Positions 1 through 5,978 of a DNA stretch of 7,365 bases are shown piece after piece. The stretch's first letter is position 1, and each line of letters starts with the position of its first letter. The DNA comes from Lachnospiraceae bacterium UBA7196 (GTDB lineage Bacteria; Bacillota; Clostridia; Lachnospirales; Lachnospiraceae). Both the position numbers and the translations under genes were made by a program. The stretch covers positions 1-7,365 of the forward strand of contig DKUU01000011.1 of assembly GCA_002490835.1 (NCBI GenBank). Reading direction: 5' to 3'. Below the pieces are notes generated by a model. It had not been told where the DNA came from. It saw nothing but the letters and a program-made list of their open reading frames with translations, and ran no database searches.

Positions 1-68
1 GCGGAAGATTACCGTAAGCGGGTTTCATAACCCTATCGGTGCATTTCGCAGAAAGGCGGATTATACAT

Positions 69-638
69 ATGAATCACTGCGGAACAAAAAGACTGGAAAC
101 CGAAAGACTGATCCTGAGAAGATTTACCGCCGAGGATGCGGAACCCATGTACCGCAATTGGGCATCTGACGACGAGGTGACCAAATTTCTGGTCTGGCCC
201 ACACATGCCAATATCGACGTCACGAAACATGTGATCGGCATATGGGTAAACTCCTATGCCGATGATAATTACTATCAGTGGGCAATCGAATTAAAAGAAC
301 TTGGCGAACCGATCGGCAGCATCAGCGCCGTAAAGATGAATGAGGATCTCTCCATGGTCCATATCGGATACTGCATCGGAAAGGCTTGGTGGCATCAGGG
401 CTTCACTTCCGAAGCATTACAGGCATTGGTCACGTTTTTCTTCGAGGAGGTGGACGGCAACCGGATCGAGGCAAGGCATGATCCGCAAAATCCCCACTCC
501 GGCAACGTCATGAAAAAATGCGGTCTGCGCTATGAGGGCACCATGCGGATGGCTGATCGCAACAATCAGGGCATCCGCGACACCTGCTACTACGGTATGT
601 TAAAGTCCGACTGGCAGCAAATGTGTAAAACGCCATAA
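69..638 (+). CDS. GNAT-family N-acetyltransferase (RimJ/RimL-like)
   Basis: Predicted cytosolic acetyl-CoA-dependent acetyltransferase of 189 aa, a normal single-domain GNAT length. The N-terminus (TERLILRRFTAEDAEPMY, residues 11-28) is the typical first strand and helix of the RimJ/RimL branch. The acetyl-CoA pyrophosphate loop is visible at residues 104-117 (GKAWWHQGFTSEAL), and the late NPHSGNVMKKCGLRYEG segment (141-157) matches the usual Asn/Ser helix followed by a Gly-Phe-like turn (here Gly-Leu). The ATG at 69 is preferred over an in-frame GTG at 39 because AAAGGCGG (52-59) lies 9 nt before it. The substrate (protein N-terminus, antibiotic or small amine) cannot be told from sequence. 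The gene converges on the ABC operon, with 52 nt between the stop codons, and shows no link to the signalling genes. The family call is firm; the substrate is unknown. Confidence 0.9.
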   Translation: MNHCGTKRLETERLILRRFTAEDAEPMYRNWASDDEVTKFLVWPTHANIDVTKHVIGIWVNSYADDNYYQWAIELKELGEPIGSISAVKMNEDLSMVHIGYCIGKAWWHQGFTSEALQALVTFFFEEVDGNRIEARHDPQNPHSGNVMKKCGLRYEGTMRMADRNNQGIRDTCYYGMLKSDWQQMCKTP

Positions 639-690
639 TATACCACTTCTCAAATTATCTGTATCTTTTGAAAAACGACACGCCATTTCG

Positions 691-2571
691 TTAAGCACCT
701 TCATAGTATTGCGCCTGCGCGTGCCAAAGTTTACTGTATTTGCCGCCTGCGTCAGCCACCAGCGCATCATGAGCGCCCTGCTGGATCAGCTGCCCGTGAT
801 CGAACACGGCAATAGAATCACAGAAGCGGCAGCTTGAGAGCCTGTGGCTGATAAACACGGATGTCTTATTTTCCGTGAGCTTGTTAAATTTCTCATAGAC
901 AGCCGCCTCCGCGATCGGATCAAGCGCCGCCGTCGGTTCGTCTAAGACCACAAACGGCGCATCCTTGTAAAGAGCGCGGGCAAGCGCTACTTTCTGCCAT
1001 TCGCCGCCCGAAAGTTCTATCGCTTCCGCATCATAACTACGCCAGAGCGCCCGCCGTAAACTGTTTTTCTCCTTGACAGCCGGATCGCCATCCAGACTTG
1101 CCAGCTTATCACCAAACCCCGCGCGGATCAGACAGTCCCGCACATAGGTTTCATCATAAATCTGACTGACCGCCACATTCTCTCCCAACGGAAAGCCCAA
1201 TATTTTATAGTCCTGAAATACCACGGAAAAAAGCGCCATATATTCATCGTAGCGATATCTGGTAATATCAATACCGTTTAACAAAATTTTCCCCTCAGTG
1301 GGGTCATACAGGCGACAGAGCAATTTGATAAAAGTGGTCTTGCCCGAACCGTTCTCTCCCACGATCGCCAGCCTGTCCCCGATCTTAAATTTCATGCTGA
1401 CATGGCGAAGCGCCCACTCGTCTGTGCGGGGATAGCGGAAACTCACATCCCGAAATTCGATTTCATAGTCGATATCATCCCGCTTTTCCACTGCCAGCGT
1501 ACCCTGATACATATCATTGGGCAGATCCAGATATTCGAAAAGAAACGCCAAATAGCGGTTGTTGTCTTTTAACCTACCGATATCCGCGGCAGCGTTTGAA
1601 ACAGACATTACAAAACGCTGCGTCGTCCCCTGATAGAGGATGAAATTGCCAATGCCAAACACCCCGATAAACGCCTTGGCTGCCACAAAGAGAAAAACAC
1701 ACAGATTTAACGCTGCATTTAGGAGAATGGACAGAAAATGATATCTAATCGTCACCTTTTCCTCCTCCTCGATCCATTTCGGACGCAGATGCCCTCGCAG
1801 TTCCTTGAGAACAAGGGCATCCATACGAAAAAAGATCATATCCATCCCCCATAAACGCATAAATGCATTCAAGCGCGTATTTTCCTCCGCCACACCGTCC
1901 ATCAATCTTTGCTGCCTGACGCCGCGGACGGCGGCAATCCTCACGGAACAGACTGCGTTGATCAGAATCAGCGAAAGAATCACCAGTGAGGAAGCCGGAG
2001 AATTGATAAAGGCAAACACCCCCGTATATTCGCCCCGCGCAGTCATGACCAGCATAGATACCGTCAGGGAAGCGGAGAAAACAGCTCCCATAAGATCATT
2101 AAGCAAAGAACAAAGCTGCCATTTCACCTGATAAAGCCCAGCGCCCATAGCATCGATAGCAGCATGTATCTTTGCACGCTGAAACACAACATTCGGATCT
2201 TCCAGATGTTCATACTGGAAATCATTCTGCGCATCCGACATATAAATATCGTTTTTCTGATACATAAACGCCTCGCACAGATTTCGACGGCTTTGCAGGA
2301 GCTTTCCCGCAATCGAAAGGAACAGCCCGCCAAGCACCGTGATTACGGCCAGTCGCAGCAGCCTTTCATAATTGCAGTCTCCCACCAGCTCATTCACCAT
2401 CTGCGCGGACAGATAAAGGCCAAAATAGGGAAAAAGCGTCTCCGTGAACGTACAAAGTATTTGATACAGCCAAAAATGCGGCAGCATTTCATTTACGATC
2501 CTGATACCGCGCCTGATCAGTCTCCATTCTTCCAAAGCCGTGCGCTTTTTCGTCTCATCATTCCGCTTCAC
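691..2571 (-). CDS. ABC exporter half-transporter (permease plus ATPase), second of pair
   Basis: This 626-aa protein has an N-terminal membrane domain fused to a C-terminal nucleotide-binding domain, the standard half-exporter layout. Hydrophobic stretches near residues 34-55, 71-90, 155-177, 193-212, 277-304 and 307-325 fit about six membrane helices. The ATPase part shows A-loop Tyr380 (FRYP), Walker A GENGSGKT (405-412), Q-loop Gln453, signature LSGGE (520-524), Walker B VVLDEP with Glu545 (541-546), D-loop ALDPIAE and switch His576. All catalytic residues are present. The stretch between Q-loop and signature is about 8 residues longer than in its partner. Translation starts at GTG (2569-2571), which overlaps the stop of the upstream ABC gene (GTGA). 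No C39 peptidase domain is present, so it would not cleave a leader peptide. It probably dimerises with the upstream half-transporter. The substrate is unknown; peptide or drug export are the main options. Confidence 0.95.
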   Translation of the reverse strand: MKRNDETKKRTALEEWRLIRRGIRIVNEMLPHFWLYQILCTFTETLFPYFGLYLSAQMVNELVGDCNYERLLRLAVITVLGGLFLSIAGKLLQSRRNLCEAFMYQKNDIYMSDAQNDFQYEHLEDPNVVFQRAKIHAAIDAMGAGLYQVKWQLCSLLNDLMGAVFSASLTVSMLVMTARGEYTGVFAFINSPASSLVILSLILINAVCSVRIAAVRGVRQQRLMDGVAEENTRLNAFMRLWGMDMIFFRMDALVLKELRGHLRPKWIEEEEKVTIRYHFLSILLNAALNLCVFLFVAAKAFIGVFGIGNFILYQGTTQRFVMSVSNAAADIGRLKDNNRYLAFLFEYLDLPNDMYQGTLAVEKRDDIDYEIEFRDVSFRYPRTDEWALRHVSMKFKIGDRLAIVGENGSGKTTFIKLLCRLYDPTEGKILLNGIDITRYRYDEYMALFSVVFQDYKILGFPLGENVAVSQIYDETYVRDCLIRAGFGDKLASLDGDPAVKEKNSLRRALWRSYDAEAIELSGGEWQKVALARALYKDAPFVVLDEPTAALDPIAEAAVYEKFNKLTENKTSVFISHRLSSCRFCDSIAVFDHGQLIQQGAHDALVADAGGKYSKLWHAQAQYYEGA

Positions 2572-4394
2572 TTTTCTCCCCCCCTATAATATCTGCTCTG
2601 CAGTTCAAACAATTCCCTGTACTTTCCACCCGCCGCCATCAACTCGTCGTGGCTGCCAACCTCTGCAATGCGCGCCCCGTCAAGCAAAAAAATACGGTCG
2701 CAAAATCTCGTTGACGCCAGACGATGCGAGATAAAGATGGATGTTGCCTTAGCTGCAATCTGATGATAACTGCGGTACATCCGATCCTCCGCGATCGGGT
2801 CAAGCGCCGCCGTCGGCTCATCAAGAATGATACAGGGAGGATCCTTATAAAGAAGCCGTGCCAGCAAAAGCTTTTGGGTCTCTCCGCCGGATAACTCCAC
2901 ACCGTCTTTGTACAGTTCCCGACCAAGCGGCGTATCCGCACCCTTTGGCAAAGAAGCAATCTTCTCCGTCAGCCCTGCCATTTCCATACAGCGCTTCACT
3001 CTGTCCCTGTCAATCTCCCCTTCCTCTGCGGCGGCAATATTCTGTGCAATAGTCATAGGCAGCAGATTAAAATGCTGCGGCACGATGCCAAACAGCGAAT
3101 ACATCTCATCTCTGTTATACTCGTATAAACAATGCCCGTTCAGCAGGATTTCTCCCTCGTCAGGCAAAAGCAACCCACACATCAGCATGGTCAGCGTGGT
3201 CTTGCCGGCGCCGTTTAAGCCTACCAGCGCAATCTTCTCTCCCGCCTTAATCTGAAAGGAGACATCATCCAGCACCTTTTTTTCTCCCTCAGGATATTGA
3301 TAGGACACATTTTTAAAAGTAATAGAGAAGGGCTCCATCGGTATCGGGATTCCCAGCCCGCGGTTTAACCTGCCCTCTATTTCCATCGCTTCCCGAAAGT
3401 CGGATACCTGCATCGCGCCCTCGGATACTTTGTTTATGATTCCTAAGATACTGCCCATCACGCCGGACAAAGATGTGATTGCTGAGAAATACAAGACGAA
3501 GGAAGCCGCGTCCACGTTGCCCCGCACGGCCTCCACGATCAGAAAGGCATAGGCCGCGCCGTCACGCACGAACACAACCAGAAAGTTTATAAACGCCGTC
3601 AAGATACCGCGGCGTTCCATCTTCCGTCGCTCCGCCAGATTCAGAGTAAGCAGCTGCATCAGACGATCATGCAGAAACTCCTTCATGCCATACAGCCGTA
3701 TATCCTTGGCATAACTGAGATCCTGAGAGATCGTCCATGAGATACAGTTGATCTTTTTCTCAAGATCATTGCGGACATCCCGCTCCTCCCAGTTTTTTCT
3801 CCTCTCCCACTTTCCCATAACGGCATTTAACGCACAGCCCACGGCAAGCAGCAGAATGATGACCGGATGCAGCAGGGAGATCACCGAACTAAACAGCAGA
3901 AATTTCAGAATTTCAGAAAGCATATTTGAAAAATCCACCGGAAAATGCACCCCTGCCGTATGATTGTCTTTGGATGCATTCATCGCCCGTTCATTCCATT
4001 TCTGCACTTCCGGATCATAGCCAAGATACCTGTCCCTGTCCCGCAGATAGGTTTCCCAGAGCAATCTTAAATGGGCGACGACATAAAGCTCTGCATTAAA
4101 AATCTTGGTGGAAAATACATTATCGGAGAGATTACACAAAAGCTGGGCAAACAATAAGCCGATGATCACCAGCGCCACCTGCGAAAATCTGTCCGATTTC
4201 TCCAAAGCCGAGAGCATCACAGACGGCGTATAGAGTGTCAATGCCACAAGCGCCAGAGAGATTGGAACGGTAAATACTCCTCCAAATACCAGTTTCCTCT
4301 CGTTTTGCCACAGCAATTTATAGATATATCCCACACAGGAAAACAGTCCGTATTTCGGTTTGCGCTTCGGTTCTTTTTGCTTTGCTTTTTCCAT
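2568..4394 (-). CDS. ABC exporter half-transporter (permease plus ATPase), first of pair
   Basis: This 608-aa half-exporter has a basic, lysine-rich N-terminus (residues 1-14), then hydrophobic segments near 35-56, 72-90, 160-193, 265-290 and 297-320, then the ATPase domain. Visible motifs are A-loop Tyr367 (YQYP), Walker A GLNGAGKT (392-399), Q-loop Gln440, signature LSGGE (501-505), Walker B IILDEP with Glu526 (522-527), D-loop ALDPIAE and switch His557. The ATP site looks fully competent, so neither partner carries the degenerate site common in heterodimeric exporters. The ATG at 4392-4394 is the only sensible start: an in-frame TAA lies three codons upstream, and AGGAG is at 4410-4414. 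It is the first gene after the terminator that ends the kinase operon, so it probably has its own promoter or depends on read-through. The exporter fold is certain; the cargo is not visible. Confidence 0.95.
   Translation of the reverse strand: MEKAKQKEPKRKPKYGLFSCVGYIYKLLWQNERKLVFGGVFTVPISLALVALTLYTPSVMLSALEKSDRFSQVALVIIGLLFAQLLCNLSDNVFSTKIFNAELYVVAHLRLLWETYLRDRDRYLGYDPEVQKWNERAMNASKDNHTAGVHFPVDFSNMLSEILKFLLFSSVISLLHPVIILLLAVGCALNAVMGKWERRKNWEERDVRNDLEKKINCISWTISQDLSYAKDIRLYGMKEFLHDRLMQLLTLNLAERRKMERRGILTAFINFLVVFVRDGAAYAFLIVEAVRGNVDAASFVLYFSAITSLSGVMGSILGIINKVSEGAMQVSDFREAMEIEGRLNRGLGIPIPMEPFSITFKNVSYQYPEGEKKVLDDVSFQIKAGEKIALVGLNGAGKTTLTMLMCGLLLPDEGEILLNGHCLYEYNRDEMYSLFGIVPQHFNLLPMTIAQNIAAAEEGEIDRDRVKRCMEMAGLTEKIASLPKGADTPLGRELYKDGVELSGGETQKLLLARLLYKDPPCIILDEPTAALDPIAEDRMYRSYHQIAAKATSIFISHRLASTRFCDRIFLLDGARIAEVGSHDELMAAGGKYRELFELQSRYYRGGEK
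2572..2584 (-). promoter_or_regulatory. Ribosome site at the ABC-ABC junction, with G7 tract and GTGA overlap
   Basis: The minus strand reads GGGGGGGAGAAAA and then GTGA, in which the GTG start of the second ABC gene overlaps the TGA stop of the first. The GGGGAG core sits 4-6 nt before GTG. This arrangement gives tight translational coupling and near-equal production of the two halves. The seven-G run itself is unusual. Confidence 0.75.
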
Positions 4395-4449
4395 CGTAAA
4401 TTAGGTCGGCTCCTTTCAAATTACTAAAAGAATCATATCCCATATGCGC
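4395..4449 (-). promoter_or_regulatory. Leader of the ABC operon with widely spaced ribosome site
   Basis: Between the terminator and the first ABC gene the minus strand holds a -10-like TATGAT (4432-4437), but the region 17 nt upstream is the T-run of the terminator and gives no good -35 box. A clear GAAAGGAG (core AGGAG at 4410-4414) lies about 15 nt before the ATG, longer than the usual 5-9 nt. An in-frame TAA between the two rules out an upstream start. A regulator-dependent promoter lacking a -35 box is possible but not shown. Confidence 0.35.
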
Positions 4450-4500
4450 AAAAAAAAACGCATTTCGCTATCCAAAAGTCATTTTCGGTGAACGAAATGC
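4450..4500 (-). terminator. Strong intrinsic terminator after the histidine kinase gene
   Basis: On the minus strand a perfect 8-bp inverted repeat (GCATTTCG at 4493-4500 with CGAAATGC at 4460-4467) extends by two more pairs (one G-U). After a 2x2 internal loop it continues as a 6-bp inner stem (CCGAAA with TTTTGG) closed by a 5-nt loop. One base after the hairpin comes a run of nine T (4450-4458). This is a textbook factor-independent terminator, 14 nt past the kinase stop. It separates the regulatory operon from the ABC genes. The plus strand also has a T-rich stretch after the stem, but no plus-strand gene ends here. Confidence 0.88.
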
Positions 4501-4513
4501 TGTTTTGTTTTCT

Positions 4514-5170
4514 TTATTGCAAAGGGATCAGCAGCTCCGCCGTAAATCCGCCGTCCTCGCTGTCCGCCGAGAAAAGCCCGCCGTATTTTTTAACGAGACT
4601 TTCCACTCTCATAAGCCCTATCCCGTGCTGCGCCCCTTTTGCGGATGCGAACAGATTCTTGCGCTTCTCACGCTTCTGCCCGGCGGCATTGGTGAATGCC
4701 AAATAAAGCTGGGTATTCTTCTGCCCGATGTAGATACGTAAGAATCTATCCTCCTTGGGAAGCCTCTTGTTCTCCTCAATAGCATTGTCCAGCAAATTAC
4801 CGATGATGGCACAAAGATCTACATCGCTGACCGGCGTATCCTCCGGGATCTTTGCCTTGACATTGACCGCGATCTCATGCTGCGAAGCGATATTCAGCTT
4901 GCCGTTTAAAATCGCGTCTACCATCACCCTGCCGGTCTTGACCGTGGTATCCACCTGTGTCAAATCGTCATTTAGTTGACGCAGATAGGCGTTTACTTCC
5001 TCATATTTCCCTAGCGCCATACTCGCCTGCAGCGCCTGTATGTGGTTGTGATAATCATGCCGCCAACCCCGCATCTTCGTATACATCGACTCTACTTCAT
5101 CGCAGTATTTTTGAAGCAGGTCGCTCTGATAATCCTCGATGCGCTTGTCGATCCATTTTTGTAATATCAT
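4514..5170 (-). CDS. Short soluble GHKL-type sensor histidine kinase
   Basis: At 218 aa this is about half the length of AgrC/ComD-like kinases. It keeps only the catalytic core. The N-terminal 30 residues look like a short amphipathic helix leading into the H-box MRGWRHDYHNHIQ (33-45), with His38 the probable phosphorylation site. The N-box is GNLLDNAIEE (124-133, Asn125 and Asn129) and the glycine box is HGIGL (182-186). No membrane helix precedes the H-box, and an in-frame stop lies four codons before the ATG, so the sensor part is absent rather than missed. AGAGG lies about 5 nt before the ATG. It should phosphorylate the LytTR regulator encoded just upstream in the same transcript. With no input domain it must be cytosolic and may take its signal from a partner protein. 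The gene ends directly before a strong terminator. Confidence 0.92.
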   Translation of the reverse strand: MILQKWIDKRIEDYQSDLLQKYCDEVESMYTKMRGWRHDYHNHIQALQASMALGKYEEVNAYLRQLNDDLTQVDTTVKTGRVMVDAILNGKLNIASQHEIAVNVKAKIPEDTPVSDVDLCAIIGNLLDNAIEENKRLPKEDRFLRIYIGQKNTQLYLAFTNAAGQKREKRKNLFASAKGAQHGIGLMRVESLVKKYGGLFSADSEDGGFTAELLIPLQ

Positions 5171-5262
5171 ACCTACCTCTTACCGTTTACCACTCCTTAT
5201 CTGCTGTCTCCCGCCTCTGTTTCTCACCCGTTGTTCCTCATCTATTTACATGCCCATATTCT
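5171..5262 (-). other. Purine-rich spacer between regulator and kinase genes
   Basis: This 92-nt leader on the minus strand is strongly purine-rich and contains several GGAG/GAGG-like stretches. The last, AAGAGG about 5 nt before the kinase ATG, is the likely ribosome site. The longest small frame in it is a 15-codon GTG frame without a convincing ribosome site. No terminator hairpin is seen, so regulator and kinase are probably on one transcript. Confidence 0.5.
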
Positions 5263-5964
5263 CTAAAACAGGCGTACTATCTCTTTCCCGATTTTCTCTG
5301 CCATCCCCCGACTGATGGGAATTTCCTCACCGTTTTTCAACAGCACACTATTGCTTTGAATCCGTTTGACATAACTGAGATTGACGGCAAACGACCGCTG
5401 GCATTTATAAAAAAATTCGTCCAGTTCTTCCAACACTTTCACAAAAGACTGTTTCATCCGATAGGTTTCGTCACACGTATGAATCAGCACATACTGCTTC
5501 TGCGCCTCGATATAAAGGATCTGTGAAAACGGCACAAACTCTGTGCTGCGGTCATAGGTCACACAAAGCCGCCTTTCCGCCTTTTCCAGATTGGCCACGG
5601 CCCTGTCAAGTACTTCATTCAGTTTCTCCCCAGAGACCGGTTTCATAAGATAATGCAGTGCGGCGACTTCATACCCCTGCGCGATAAAATCGGGATAGCC
5701 GGTGATAAAGACGATCTGCACCGCATCATTTTCTAACCGCACTTTTTTTGCTAGGTCCACGCCGTTCATCTCTCCCATTTCAATATCAAGCAAAAGGATA
5801 TCAAAATCCTTTTCTTCCTCGTACTGAAACAGGAAAGCTTCCGCAGACGGGAAGGTGGAAATGTGCACCCTGTGTCCGGAAGTATCCGCCCAGTGGGTCA
5901 CGAGGGCGGATATATATTCTGTGTCGGCGGGATTGTCGTCAATGATTGAAATTTTGCAGTGCAT
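5263..5964 (-). CDS. LytTR-family two-component response regulator
   Basis: A 233-aa regulator with an N-terminal receiver domain and a C-terminal LytTR DNA-binding domain, as in AgrA and VirR. The receiver (about 1-122) shows the acidic pair Asp9-Asp10, phospho-acceptor Asp60 in LLLDIEM, Thr88 in FITGY and Lys108 in LMKP. The LytTR part (about 133-232) carries ILYIEAQKQYVLIHT and CQRSFAVNLSYVKRI, characteristic of the family. The open frame runs 24 codons further upstream, but that stretch overlaps the ATPase gene and has no receiver homology. The ATG at 5962-5964 begins directly with the receiver strand MHCKISIIDD and has AAGGGA about 9 nt before it, so it was chosen. LytTR proteins bind pairs of short direct repeats at promoters, often of peptide signalling and export genes. 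Likely partner: the GHKL kinase 92 nt downstream. Confidence 0.95.
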   Translation of the reverse strand: MHCKISIIDDNPADTEYISALVTHWADTSGHRVHISTFPSAEAFLFQYEEEKDFDILLLDIEMGEMNGVDLAKKVRLENDAVQIVFITGYPDFIAQGYEVAALHYLMKPVSGEKLNEVLDRAVANLEKAERRLCVTYDRSTEFVPFSQILYIEAQKQYVLIHTCDETYRMKQSFVKVLEELDEFFYKCQRSFAVNLSYVKRIQSNSVLLKNGEEIPISRGMAEKIGKEIVRLF

Positions 5965-5978
5965 GTTACATTTCCCTT
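5965..5978 (-). promoter_or_regulatory. Ribosome binding site of the response regulator, abutting the ATPase stop
   Basis: The minus strand reads AAGGGAAATGTAAC before the ATG at 5964. The purine core (5973-5978) touches the TGA stop of the ATPase gene (5978-5980). Ribosomes ending the ATPase would therefore cover it, which suggests translational coupling. It also decides the start of the regulator, because the longer open frame upstream lies inside the ATPase gene. Confidence 0.65.

Noticed and set aside
11..40. Nested inverted repeats around GGGTTTCATAACCC that resemble a Met tRNA anticodon arm.
   Set aside because: There is no T-arm (GGTTCRA-like) sequence downstream, no matching acceptor stem, and the upstream part is too short for a D-arm. 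It is probably chance in the leader of the acetyltransferase gene.
639..692. Weak hairpin (AACGA/TCGTT) with five T on the minus strand after the second ABC gene.
   Set aside because: A 5-bp AT-rich stem with a 9-nt loop overlapping the stop codon is too weak to call as a terminator. The convergent gap shows no better candidate.
1805..2589. Long plus-strand open frames opposite the ABC genes.
   Set aside because: They are antisense to clear coding sequence, lack recognisable domains and have no ribosome sites of note. They are shadow frames.
4318..4443. A 41-codon frame on the minus strand starting at ATG 4441-4443 and running into the first ABC gene in another frame.
   Set aside because: It has no ribosome site, starts next to the terminator T-run and mostly overlaps a certain gene. 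It does not look like a peptide precursor.
42..4499. Recurring CATTTCG word (42-48, 684-690, 4461-4467, and minus strand 4493-4499).
   Set aside because: Seven-base matches are expected by chance over this length. Two of them are simply the arms of the terminator stem.
5171..5262. Possible small peptide (15-codon GTG frame) between regulator and kinase.
   Set aside because: It is too short, lacks a good ribosome site and shows no Cys/Ser-containing autoinducer-like core.
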